Positions 48,742 to 57,073 of a DNA stretch of 64,000 nucleotides are shown here, one piece after another. This DNA is from Halorubellus litoreus (GTDB taxonomy: Archaea > Halobacteriota > Halobacteria > Halobacteriales > Natrialbaceae): assembly GCF_037081675.1 (NCBI RefSeq), contig NZ_JAZAQL010000003.1, forward strand, positions 248,001-312,000, written 5' to 3'. Position 1 is the first letter of the stretch, and every line of letters begins with the position of its first letter. The translations under genes were made by a program, and so were the position numbers. The notes under the pieces were generated by a model. The model was not told where the DNA came from. It saw only the letters and a program-made list of their open reading frames with translations, and did no database searches.

Positions 48742-49512
48742 ATGTCGAGCACCGTCCCGAAGGACGTGGTCGTCGTCGGTGGCGGCGTCGCCGGGCTCTC
48801 CGCGGCGACGTTCACCGCGCGCCACGGACTCGATACGCTGGTCGTCGACGCCGGGGAGTCCATCCTCCGGCGGAACGCGCACCTGGAGAACTTCCCGGGA
48901 TTCCCCGCGGGCGTGAACGCCCGCCAACTGCTCGACCTCCTGGAGGAACAGGCGAGCGAGGCGGGCGCAGAGCAGGTCACGGCGACCGTCGAGCGCGTCG
49001 AGACGACCGACGACGGGTTCGCCGTCGAGACCGAGGGCGGCGAGGCCGAGGCGGGCGAGGGCGCCGGTGACGGCGAGCGCTATCGGTCGCAGTACGTCGT
49101 CGCGGCGACGAAGAACGAGGTCGGGTACCTCCGGGGCGTCGACGGCGTCGGCGTCATCGACCGCGGGAAGGCGTACGTCGACACGGACGAACGCGGCCGC
49201 ACCGGCGTCGACGGCCTCTACGCCGCGGGGCGTCTCGCCGAGAAACCCCATCAGGCGATCGTCTGCGCCGGCCACGGCGCGGAGGTCGCCGTGACGCTCC
49301 TCGAGGACGACGACCGGCCGTTCTACCACGACTGGGTCGCGCCGGAGGGCTACTTCACCGACCGCGGCCGCGACCTCCCGCCGGGCTGTGAGGAGATCGA
49401 CGACGCCGAGCGCGCCGACCGCGAGCAGCAGTCGCTCGACGTGATGCGGGAACGGTTCGCCAAGCCGCATCCCGAGGAGCAGGAGACGCACCCGAGCCTC
49501 GAAGACGACTGA
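48742..49512 (+). CDS. FAD-dependent oxidoreductase, thioredoxin reductase-like
   Basis: A 256-residue flavoprotein. VVVVGGGVAGLSAATFTARH binds FAD; NAHLENFPGFPAGVNARQLL resembles the FAD-domain loop of thioredoxin reductases; GVDGLYAAGRLAEKPHQAIV is the second FAD motif. The redox Cys pair (CxxC) of thioredoxin reductase and a separate NADP-binding domain are missing, so it is a short, thiol-free form. Its reaction is not known. Behind a DtxR-like box, it may relate to iron or manganese. Confidence 0.82.
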   Translation: MSSTVPKDVVVVGGGVAGLSAATFTARHGLDTLVVDAGESILRRNAHLENFPGFPAGVNARQLLDLLEEQASEAGAEQVTATVERVETTDDGFAVETEGGEAEAGEGAGDGERYRSQYVVAATKNEVGYLRGVDGVGVIDRGKAYVDTDERGRTGVDGLYAAGRLAEKPHQAIVCAGHGAEVAVTLLEDDDRPFYHDWVAPEGYFTDRGRDLPPGCEEIDDAERADREQQSLDVMRERFAKPHPEEQETHPSLEDD

Positions 49513-49546
49513 TCCGGACGATTCGGAGAAGCCGCTGCCCGCGTCG

Positions 49547-50131
49547 CTAGCCGTCGAACGCGAGGTCGACGGTGCTCGCGGCGACGACCTCGGCGGTGCC
49601 GTCGCGGTACTCGCGGGCGGTGACGACGAGCGCGGTCGGCGTGACGCCGTCCGGGAGCGACCACTCGCCGGCGAGCGTCGCGGTGTCGCCGGGGGCGATG
49701 GGGCCGACCGACGCGTCACCGCTGAGCGTCTCGCCGTTCGAGAGCTTGACCTCGGAGATGGAGACGCCATAGTCGACGTCGCCGGTGTTCTCGACGGTCA
49801 CCGACAGCTCGAACGTCCCGCCCGCGACTGCCAGGGTGTCGACGGTCTCGGGACGACTGGTCTCCGCGAGCAGGTCCTCGCCGACGGAGAGCCCCTGCTC
49901 GTCGCCGACCTGTCCCTGCAGCAGCCCGAAGAACGTCCCGGCTTCGAGCGCGACCGGGATGCCGACCGCGAGCGCGATCAGGTACTTCAGGTACTTCCGG
50001 CGGTCGCTCGACATCTGCCCGGCTTGCACGGGCTGACCGCCGTCCGTCCAGGCGTCTCGCGAGGCAGGGTCGGCTTCGCCAGGCTCGGCGCTTGCGTCGT
50101 CTCCCGACCGCTCGGGCGCGTCCTCGCTCAC
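49547..50131 (-). CDS. Membrane-anchored protein of the ba3 oxidase operon
   Basis: A 194-residue protein starting with GTG that overlaps the stop of the oxidase subunit I gene by GTGA. The first ~40 residues are acidic and disordered; KYLKYLIALAVGIPVALEAG is a membrane anchor, and ~95 residues of beta-rich domain follow (FELSVTVENTGDVDYGVSIS, an NEW3-like pattern) facing outside. It is the last gene of the cba operon and probably assists or stabilises the oxidase. No metal site is evident. Confidence 0.8.
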   Translation of the reverse strand: MSEDAPERSGDDASAEPGEADPASRDAWTDGGQPVQAGQMSSDRRKYLKYLIALAVGIPVALEAGTFFGLLQGQVGDEQGLSVGEDLLAETSRPETVDTLAVAGGTFELSVTVENTGDVDYGVSISEVKLSNGETLSGDASVGPIAPGDTATLAGEWSLPDGVTPTALVVTAREYRDGTAEVVAASTVDLAFDG

Positions 50132-51858
50132 GGCAGCACCTCCCAGAGCGGTTCGAGCGCCGTCGGCTGCGGCGGCTGTCCCGGGTAGAACAGGCCGTCC
50201 TGTATCATCGTGTACAGCGGCGGGCCGTACGCGAGCGCGACGAGGACGACCGCGATGACGAGCCACAGGCGGAGGTTGTTGATCGCTTTCGGCGCCTCCT
50301 CGGGGCCCGAGAGCGCCGGCGGGAGGTCGCCGTCGACCGCGATGGCGCTCCGGTCGACGAGCCACGTCCCGACGACCACGATCAGGAACAGCGTGAGCGA
50401 GAGCGTCAAGAGGATGCCGCCGAGCGCGATCTGCCAGCGGATCTCGCCGATGGTCCCGAACAGCGCCTCGAACTCGAAGTTCTCGTACTGCGGTTCCGCG
50501 GTGCGACGCGGGATGCCCGCGAGGCCGCCGCGGTGCATCGCGTTCGACATCAGCGTCATCCCGACGAACCACAGGTACGGCTGGATGGTCGCGAGCGTCC
50601 GATGCTGGAGGCGCTTCCCGGTGAGCTGGGGCCACAGCCAGTACGTGACGCCCATGAACGTGAGCGCGACCGCGGTGCCGACGGTGAGGTGGAAGTGCCC
50701 CGGCACCCAGAGCGTGTTGTGCACGAGGTAGTTCACGTTCATGCCGGCGTTCACCATCCCGCTGAACCCGCCGGCGGCGAACATCAGGCCGGCGAGCGCC
50801 ATCGCCGCGAACGCGGGTTCGCCCCACGGGAGGTTCCGGAGCCACGACAGGTACCCGGTGCCGCCGTTCTTCCGGGCGCCGTACTCCATGCTCGCGACGA
50901 CCGTGAACGCCGTCAGGAGGCTCGGAAGCAGGAGGAACATCGTGTTCGACATCGCGAGGAACTTGAAGCCCTCGGGGATGCCGGGGTCCATGTACTGGTG
51001 GTGGAACCCGACCGGCGTCGACAGCACGAGGAAGAGGACGAAGACGATGCGTGCGAGCGGGTCACTGAACAGGCGGCCGCCCGCGAGCTTCGGGAGGATG
51101 GTGTACCAGATGAGGTACGCGGGCATCAGCCAGAAGTACACGACGGGATGCCCGAAGTACCAGAACAGCGTCCGCATCAGGAGCGGGTCGACGGTCTGGA
51201 TGAGACCCAGGCTCCAGGGGATGAGGAAGAACACGACCTCGACGGCGACGCCGAGCGTGCTCAGGTACCACATCAGCATCGTCATCAGGACCATGAACGT
51301 CCGCAGCGGCGGGGACTTGTTCGGGTTGTCGCCGCGCCAGTTCCAGTACGTGCGGAACCAGTCGATGCCCGCCAGCCACGTCCCGATGATGAACAACGCG
51401 AGGCCGATGTAGAAGATGGGGTGCGCTTGCAGCGGCGGGTAGAACGTGAACAGGACGTCCGCCTGGAACGGGATCTCGCCGACGAACCCGGCGAGGATGG
51501 CGACGCCCGCCATCGTCGACCCGGCGCTCATGATCGCCACCCACGTCTTCGTGAACGTCACGCTCTCGAGCGGTCGTTCGAGGCTGTCGACGATCGACCA
51601 CGTGAATATCCCGCAGAGGAAGAAGATGGTGAACACGAGCGCGAGCAGGACGCCGTGCCCCGTCAGGACCGTGTAGTAGTCCTTCGATGGGATGAACCGG
51701 AAGACGCCGGTGCGGTGGAGCGCCTGGATGAGGCCGAAGAGGCCGCCGACGCCGAGCGCCGCGAACGACACCGCGAACAGCTTCCGGACGACGTTCGCGG
51801 TCTGGGGGTACTCGTCGCGGAACGCGCCGAGTTCCCCCTCGATGCGTTCGGTGCTCAT
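50128..51858 (-). CDS. cbaA: ba3-type terminal oxidase subunit I
   Basis: A 576-residue heme-copper oxidase subunit with 12 or more helices. Low-spin heme ligand His is in LTGHGVLLALVF, the His-x3-Tyr of CuB in YFGHPVVYFWLMPAY, the CuB histidines in VGFHHQYMDPG, and the heme ligands in WVPGHFHLTVGTA. The lack of the helix VI glutamate of A-type oxidases fits the B-type (ba3). It reduces O2 to water and pumps protons. Its start overlaps the subunit II stop by 4 bases, and its stop overlaps the next start. Confidence 0.94.
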   Translation of the reverse strand: MSTERIEGELGAFRDEYPQTANVVRKLFAVSFAALGVGGLFGLIQALHRTGVFRFIPSKDYYTVLTGHGVLLALVFTIFFLCGIFTWSIVDSLERPLESVTFTKTWVAIMSAGSTMAGVAILAGFVGEIPFQADVLFTFYPPLQAHPIFYIGLALFIIGTWLAGIDWFRTYWNWRGDNPNKSPPLRTFMVLMTMLMWYLSTLGVAVEVVFFLIPWSLGLIQTVDPLLMRTLFWYFGHPVVYFWLMPAYLIWYTILPKLAGGRLFSDPLARIVFVLFLVLSTPVGFHHQYMDPGIPEGFKFLAMSNTMFLLLPSLLTAFTVVASMEYGARKNGGTGYLSWLRNLPWGEPAFAAMALAGLMFAAGGFSGMVNAGMNVNYLVHNTLWVPGHFHLTVGTAVALTFMGVTYWLWPQLTGKRLQHRTLATIQPYLWFVGMTLMSNAMHRGGLAGIPRRTAEPQYENFEFEALFGTIGEIRWQIALGGILLTLSLTLFLIVVVGTWLVDRSAIAVDGDLPPALSGPEEAPKAINNLRLWLVIAVVLVALAYGPPLYTMIQDGLFYPGQPPQPTALEPLWEVLP

Positions 51859-52457
51859 GCCGTCACCTCCGTGGCGCTCCCGACTATCTGGGGAGTCGCT
51901 GCGACCGAGGCGTTCGTCGTGGTCTCGTTCCCACTGGTCGCGTTCGTCGCACCGGGGCCGTCGTACTCGGACTCGGGGACGACGACGATGCGGCCCTCCA
52001 TCGCGTGATGGGCGGCGCCGCAGTACTCGTTGCAGACGATGCCGTACGTCGCCGGGTCACCGAACTCGACGGTCATCTTGCTGACCTGCCCCGGGATCGC
52101 CATCGTGTTCAGGTTCGTGCCGACGACCTCGAACCCGTGGACGACGTCGCTACTCGTCACGTAGAACGTCACCTCGGAGTTCGCGGGCACCCGGATGACG
52201 CCGTTCGCTGGCGTCCCCGGGTCGAACGAGAACTGTTTCGCGACGACGTACACCTCGTACTCGTTCTCGCCGACCTGCTCGACGCCGGGGTCGGCGAACT
52301 CCGTCTCGTCGAGGTTCTGCGGGTCGACCGTGCCGCCTTCCGCGTCGATCATCTCGATGCCCGGGCCGACGGCACCGTACACGATACTCGATATGAGGCC
52401 GAGGATGAACACGAGCGCGAGCGCGAGCCAGACCTTCTCGAACCGATGAATGTGCAC
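51855..52457 (-). CDS. cbaB: ba3-type terminal oxidase subunit II (CuA)
   Basis: A 200-residue protein with one N-terminal membrane helix (FEKVWLALALVFILGLIS) and a cupredoxin domain that holds the CuA site: SSDVVHGFEVVG gives one His, and YGIVCNEYCGAAHHAMEG gives both Cys, the second His and Met. It accepts electrons from a halocyanin-type donor and passes them to subunit I. It is coupled to subunit I by ATGA and starts 7 bases after the 50-residue gene. Confidence 0.95.
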   Translation of the reverse strand: MHIHRFEKVWLALALVFILGLISSIVYGAVGPGIEMIDAEGGTVDPQNLDETEFADPGVEQVGENEYEVYVVAKQFSFDPGTPANGVIRVPANSEVTFYVTSSDVVHGFEVVGTNLNTMAIPGQVSKMTVEFGDPATYGIVCNEYCGAAHHAMEGRIVVVPESEYDGPGATNATSGNETTTNASVAATPQIVGSATEVTA

Positions 52458-52464
52458 GTCTCGA

Positions 52465-52617
52465 TCACCCCACGATGGTCAGTCCACGACCGAGGAACTC
52501 GATGAAGTACGTGAAGATCCACATCAGGACGACGATAGCCATGTAGATGCCGATGAGGGTTGCAGTCCCGATGGGATCGAACGACTCTGCGTCGTGAGTC
52601 TCCGTGTCTGTACTCAT
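52465..52617 (-). CDS. cbaD: Small one-helix subunit of the ba3 oxidase (CbaD-like)
   Basis: A 50-residue protein: MSTDTETHDAESFDPIGTAT, then LIGIYMAIVVLMWIFTYFIE as a single membrane helix, then FLGRGLTIVG. It lies 7 bases ahead of subunit II, first in the operon. Small one-helix subunits are known in ba3 oxidases. It matches a cbaD role by position and form; the gene is short and easy to overlook. Confidence 0.8.
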   Translation of the reverse strand: MSTDTETHDAESFDPIGTATLIGIYMAIVVLMWIFTYFIEFLGRGLTIVG

Positions 52618-52729
52618 CTTACCCCAACCTCCCTGGAAGGTAGACGCCAGATACCATTACGGATGCGATGTTTGAGCCGTGGTTAATAATTGTAACCCGG
52701 CGTTCTCGCGGGATGGGAACGGGATTGGG

Positions 52730-52735
52730 TTTAAG
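52730..52735 (+). promoter_or_regulatory. TATA element for the small membrane protein and copper-assembly genes
   Basis: TTTAAG lies about 28 bases ahead of the ATG at 52761, directing a transcript divergent from the oxidase operon. Confidence 0.5.
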
Positions 52736-52760
52736 GAGGATTCGACCGATAGGGACCCGT

Positions 52761-52946
52761 ATGAATCTCCGGCCTGGAATCATGGCGACTGCCATCGCGC
52801 TCCTGGCGGCCCTGCCGGCGGCGTTGTTCGTGAGTAACGGCGAGTGGCTCGCGTTGGGGACGTTCGCGTGTATCGCTGTCATCGGCGTGTTCATGTGGTA
52901 TCTCTTCGACGGGACGGAACCGGATACGAGCGGCGCGAAGCACTGA
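52761..52946 (+). CDS. Small two-helix membrane protein
   Basis: A 61-residue protein with two hydrophobic segments (IMATAIALLAALPAALFVS and LALGTFACIAVIGVFMWYLF) and a short polar tail. The start at 52761 fits the promoter. The next gene begins 4 bases after its stop. Position between the oxidase genes and the copper-assembly genes suggests an oxidase-related role, but no residue shows this. Confidence 0.72.
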   Translation: MNLRPGIMATAIALLAALPAALFVSNGEWLALGTFACIAVIGVFMWYLFDGTEPDTSGAKH

Positions 52947-52950
52947 CTGC

Positions 52951-53697
52951 ATGGCGGCGCCTTCGCTGCCGTCGCTGGAGCTCGTCGGGTTCTTCGCGTT
53001 CGGCGTGCTCGGGAGCGTGCACTGCCTGGGGATGTGTGGCCCCGTCGTGACGTTGTACGCCGACCGCGTCGGGGACCGCGGTGACGTGTCGTGGTTCGCG
53101 GTCCGCCAGCAGTTCCTGTTCAACGCCGGGCGGACGGTGGCGTACGCCGCGGTCGGCGCAGTCCTCGGTCTCCTCGGTGGGTTCGTGGTCGCTGGTGGCG
53201 TCGCTGTCGTCGGCGAGGCGGCGCGCGGTTTCGTCGGCGTCCTGGCGGGCGTCCTCGTGGTCGGCGTCGGCGCGTGGTACGTGCTCGGTCGGCAGGTCAG
53301 CGGGCACGTGCCGTCGACGGGCGTGTTCCAGCGGGTCGTGGGGGCGAGCGCGGAGCGGCTCGACGAGTGGGTTCGTGGGCCGAAGGTGGCTGTTCTCGGT
53401 GCGGCGCACGCGGCGCTCCCGTGTCCGATACTGTACCCGGCGTTCGCGTACGCGTTCGCGACGGGGTCGCCGACGCGTGGCGGCCTCGCACTCGCGGCAC
53501 TGGGTCTGGGGACGTTCCCGCTCGTGTTCGCGTACGGCGCGGCGCTTGGCTCCATCGGTGCGTCCCGTCGCCAGCAACTCCACCGCGTCCTCGGCGTCCT
53601 CATGGTCGCGCTCGGGACGATGCCGCTCCTGTCCGGGCTCGCCGCGCTCGGCGTCGACGTCCCGATGCATCCGCTCCACCCGTGGGTGATGCCGTGA
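52951..53697 (+). CDS. Sulfite exporter TauE/SafE-type (DsbD_2-like) membrane protein
   Basis: A 248-residue, six-helix protein with GSVHCLGMCGPVVTLYAD at the first helix, the conserved Cys motif of the DsbD_2/CcoH-like family, and AAHAALPCPILYPAFAYAFA mirrored in the second half. Such proteins sit beside copper ATPases of the CcoI type and help oxidase assembly, perhaps by carrying copper or redox equivalents. Its stop overlaps the next GTG start (GTGA). Confidence 0.88.
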   Translation: MAAPSLPSLELVGFFAFGVLGSVHCLGMCGPVVTLYADRVGDRGDVSWFAVRQQFLFNAGRTVAYAAVGAVLGLLGGFVVAGGVAVVGEAARGFVGVLAGVLVVGVGAWYVLGRQVSGHVPSTGVFQRVVGASAERLDEWVRGPKVAVLGAAHAALPCPILYPAFAYAFATGSPTRGGLALAALGLGTFPLVFAYGAALGSIGASRRQQLHRVLGVLMVALGTMPLLSGLAALGVDVPMHPLHPWVMP

Positions 53698-56273
53698 ACG
53701 AGACCCGGCCTCCCGTCGGCGACGACGAGACCTGCACGCTCTGCGGGCTGGACGTCCCCGACGCGCCCGTTTCGGGTCCGGACGGAACGTACTGTTGCGA
53801 GGGCTGCAAGCAGGTGCACGAGACCGTCGGCGACGTCGCCGTCGACGGGCCCGTCGACTCCGGGGACGTCGCGAGTGCGCTCGATGGGGCCGCTGCACCC
53901 GAATCGGACGCTGACGGAACAGCGGACGCGGTGGGGGGTGCTGGGGCTGACGCGATGGCGGATGCGGAAGCGGACGCGGAGACGTACCTGCGCGTCGACG
54001 GCATGCACTGCACGACGTGCGAGACGTTCGTCGAGGGCGTCGCCGAACGCGAACCCGGCGTCGCCGCCGCGGACGCGTCCTACGGCTCGCGGCTCGTCCG
54101 CGTCGCGTACGACTCCAGCGCGCTGGCGGCCGACGCGCTCCCGGAGCGCCTGACCGGGTACGGCTACCGCGCTCGCGGGATGGACGACGCGGACGACGTC
54201 GAGCGTTCGAGCGGCCGCCTCATCGTCGGCGGGTTCTTCGGGATGATGACGATGCTCTGGTACGTCCTCTTCCTCTACCCGGACTACCTCGGGTGGGACG
54301 TCTCCTTCCTCGACGTCGGCGGGAGCGCCGGCACGTACCTGCTCGCGAACGTCTGGGTGATGGCGACCATCGTCCTCGCGTACACCGGCTACCCCATCCT
54401 CCGCGGCGCGTACGTCAGTCTCGCCGCCGGGAAACCGAACATGGACCTCCTCGTCTCCATCGCGGCGGTGAACGCGTACGTGTACTCGACGGCGGCGCTC
54501 CTCCTCGGCCGGACCGAGGTGTACTTCGACGTCACGGTCGCCATCGTCCTCGTCGTCTCCATCGGGAACTACCTCGAACGGCGGGCGACCGAGCGCGCCG
54601 CCGACCGCGTCGGCGAGCTCGCCGAGGAGCGCGTCACCGAGGCGACGGTCCGCCGCGAGGACGGGTCGACCGAGACGGTCTCGGTCGAAGCCGTTGCCGC
54701 CGACGACGCGGTCGTCGTCGGGCAGAGCGACCGCGTGCCCCTCGACGGCACGGTCGTCGAGGGCGAGGCAGCGGTCGACGAGTCCCTGCTCACGGGCGAA
54801 TCGAAGCCGGTGGCGAAGGCGCCGGGCGACCGCGTCGTCGGCGGGTCCACGGTCGTCGACGGCGGCGTCGTCCTCGAACCGGACCCCGATACGGCGAGCA
54901 CGCTCGACCGACTCGTCGAGACGACGTGGAACCTCGCCGCGTCGCGCTCGGGCGCGCAGCGCCTCGCGGACAAGCTCGCGGCCGTGTTCGTCCCGCTCGT
55001 CGTCACCGCGGCGGTGCTCGCGACCGCGTACTGGCTGTACGCGACCGGCGACGTCGCCACCGCGCTCCTCACCGGGCTCGCCGTGCTCGTCGTCTCCTGT
55101 CCGTGCGCGCTCGGGCTCGCGACGCCGCTCGCGGTCGCCTCGGCGGTCTCTCGTGGCCTGGACCGCGGCGTCGTCGTCCGCGACGCCAGCGTCTTCGAGC
55201 GCGCCCCGGACGTCGACACCGTCGTGTTCGACAAGACCGGGACGCTCACGACCGGCGAGATGACCGCCGAACGCGTCGTCGCGACCCCCGACGCGACCGA
55301 AGCCGACGTGCTCGCGTCGGCCGCGGCGCTGGAGACGTACGCCGACCACCCCGCCGCAGAAGCCATCGTCGACCGCGCCGACGACGCCACCGACCTGGAC
55401 GGGATTCCGGCGGCGAGTGGCGTCGAACGCCACCCGGGACGCGGCGTGGCCGGTCGCGTCGACGACGAGCGCGTGCTCGTCGGGAACCGCGACCTGCTCG
55501 CCGAACACGACGTCGCGCTCCCGAGCGCGCTCGCCGACGCGGCCGACGCGGCTCGCGACGACGGCGCCCTCCCCGTGTTCGTCGTTCGCGGCGACGAAGC
55601 CCACGGGCTCGTCGTCGTCCACGACGACCCGCGACCCGGCTGGGAGCGCGCCTGCGAGCGACTCGCCGACGACGGCCGGGACGTCGTCGTCCTCACGGGC
55701 GACGACCACGCCGCGGCCTCGCGGTTCGAACGCCACGACGCCGTCAGCGACGTGTACGCGGACGTCCGCCCGGAGTCGAAGACGGAGATCGTCCGGGCGC
55801 TCGCGAGCGAGGGTGACGTTGCGATGGTCGGCGACGGCTCGAACGACGCGGGCGCGCTCGCCGCGGCCGACGTCGGCGTCGCGATGGGCTCCGGGACCGC
55901 GCTCGCCGCGGACGCCGCGGACGCGGTCGTCGTCGACGACGACCTCGCGTCCGTCGGCACGACGTTCGACCTCGCGACCACGGCCCACGGCCGGGTTCGC
56001 GGGAACCTCGCGTGGGCGTTCGCGTACAACGCCGTCGCCATCCCCGTCGCCGTCGCGGGCCTCCTGAACCCCCTCGTCGCCGCGGTCGCGATGACCGCGA
56101 GCAGTCTCCTCGTCGTCGCGAACACGCGCCGCGACTGGGGCCTCGACGACGAGGCAGCCGCGGACGCGTCCAGCGCCGCGGACGGGGACGACACCGCGGG
56201 CCGCGCGGGCGACGAGACCGCGGCACAGGTCGCGGACGGAACGGCGGACACGCCGGAGGTGCGGGCGTCGTGA
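53694..56273 (+). CDS. Copper-transporting P-type ATPase (CcoI/CopA-like)
   Basis: An 859-residue P1B ATPase. The N-terminus has a CxxC...CCxxC metal motif (CTLCGLDVP, TYCCEGCKQV) typical of CcoI/FixI, then an HMA domain (LRVDGMHCTTCETFVEG). Catalytic motifs follow: LLTGESKP, VVSCPCALGLATPLAVA (CPC), VFDKTGTLTTGEM, ADHPAAEA and VGDGSNDAGALAAADVGVA. It starts with GTG overlapping the upstream stop. Next to the oxidase operon it probably delivers copper to the heme-copper oxidase. An origin-type box lies in the linker (53916-53940), within DGTADAVGGAGAD. Confidence 0.94.
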   Translation: MNETRPPVGDDETCTLCGLDVPDAPVSGPDGTYCCEGCKQVHETVGDVAVDGPVDSGDVASALDGAAAPESDADGTADAVGGAGADAMADAEADAETYLRVDGMHCTTCETFVEGVAEREPGVAAADASYGSRLVRVAYDSSALAADALPERLTGYGYRARGMDDADDVERSSGRLIVGGFFGMMTMLWYVLFLYPDYLGWDVSFLDVGGSAGTYLLANVWVMATIVLAYTGYPILRGAYVSLAAGKPNMDLLVSIAAVNAYVYSTAALLLGRTEVYFDVTVAIVLVVSIGNYLERRATERAADRVGELAEERVTEATVRREDGSTETVSVEAVAADDAVVVGQSDRVPLDGTVVEGEAAVDESLLTGESKPVAKAPGDRVVGGSTVVDGGVVLEPDPDTASTLDRLVETTWNLAASRSGAQRLADKLAAVFVPLVVTAAVLATAYWLYATGDVATALLTGLAVLVVSCPCALGLATPLAVASAVSRGLDRGVVVRDASVFERAPDVDTVVFDKTGTLTTGEMTAERVVATPDATEADVLASAAALETYADHPAAEAIVDRADDATDLDGIPAASGVERHPGRGVAGRVDDERVLVGNRDLLAEHDVALPSALADAADAARDDGALPVFVVRGDEAHGLVVVHDDPRPGWERACERLADDGRDVVVLTGDDHAAASRFERHDAVSDVYADVRPESKTEIVRALASEGDVAMVGDGSNDAGALAAADVGVAMGSGTALAADAADAVVVDDDLASVGTTFDLATTAHGRVRGNLAWAFAYNAVAIPVAVAGLLNPLVAAVAMTASSLLVVANTRRDWGLDDEAAADASSAADGDDTAGRAGDETAAQVADGTADTPEVRAS
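53916..53940 (+). repeat. Origin-type box within the copper ATPase gene
   Basis: Identical over 25 bases to the origin box at 20529-20553. It encodes part of the disordered linker between the CcoI-type metal motif and the HMA domain, where coding limits are weak. Confidence 0.6.
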
Positions 56274-56968
56274 GCGACGCCCGGACGGACTCGACCGACC
56301 GCGTCGCCGCCGTCCTCGACCGCGCGGCGAGCGCGCTCGCGGCGTCGACGCCGTGGCTCGCGCTCGCGGTCGTCCAGCTCGTCGTCGTCCTCGGGTACGC
56401 GGTCGTCGCCGAGGTCGCCGTCACCGAACCACGGTACGCGTTCTACCCCGTCGTGTGGCTCACGGTCGGCGCCGCAGCGGTCTGGCACGCCCCGAGCGCG
56501 GCCGGGAGTCGCCGCCGGCGCGCGCTGGCGGCCGCGGTGGCACTCGCGTACCTCGCCGTCCTCCTCTGGTTCACGGGCACCGTCTACGTGATGCCCGAGT
56601 GGATGTACTCGCTCTCCGCCTTCGGCGGCCTCCCCGGGTGGGCGCCAATCGTGACGCTCATGGTCGGCCCCGTCGGCGCGAGCGTCGTCCCGTTCGTCGT
56701 CGCTGGCTACGCCGCGCTCGCGTACCTGACGTACGTCGCGCTCACGCGAGCGACCCGCGGGCTCGCCGCCGCCGTCCTCGGACCCGCGACGTGCGTCGGG
56801 TGCGTCGCAGCGGGCGTCTCCGGCCTGCTCGCGGTCTTCGGCGGCACCGGCGTCACGGTCGGGTTCACCGGTGCGCTCGGCGCCACCGGTGGCGTCGGCG
56901 GGGCCGCGTACGACGCCGCCACCGTCGTCTACCTCGTCGCCGTCACCGCGCTCGCGACCGTCGACTAG
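56270..56968 (+). CDS. Polytopic membrane protein after the copper ATPase
   Basis: A 232-residue protein with six or so hydrophobic helices and a GTG start that overlaps the ATPase stop (GTGA). PEWMYSLSAFGGLPGWAPIV and VLGPATCVGCVAAGVSGLLA are the most regular parts; the latter has a CxxC pair in a helix. It belongs to the copper-assembly run. Whether the cysteines bind copper is unknown. Confidence 0.8.
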   Translation: MSDARTDSTDRVAAVLDRAASALAASTPWLALAVVQLVVVLGYAVVAEVAVTEPRYAFYPVVWLTVGAAAVWHAPSAAGSRRRRALAAAVALAYLAVLLWFTGTVYVMPEWMYSLSAFGGLPGWAPIVTLMVGPVGASVVPFVVAGYAALAYLTYVALTRATRGLAAAVLGPATCVGCVAAGVSGLLAVFGGTGVTVGFTGALGATGGVGGAAYDAATVVYLVAVTALATVD

Positions 56969-57073
56969 TCGCTTCACGCCCGCCGAGACCGTGGACGTGC
57001 GCACTCGGACCTCTGGAACCGCCAGGAGCACTCACGCATCAGGTTTACGCGCTCACCAGACGAACCACGGACC

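Noticed and set aside
52731..55988. A 1085-residue minus-strand frame opposite the copper-assembly genes
   Set aside because: The plus strand holds the P-type ATPase with every catalytic motif. The minus frame is compositionally odd and without domains.
54569..57031. An 820-residue minus-strand frame
   Set aside because: Shadow of the ATPase and the following membrane protein; Ser/Ala/Arg-rich with no recognisable fold.
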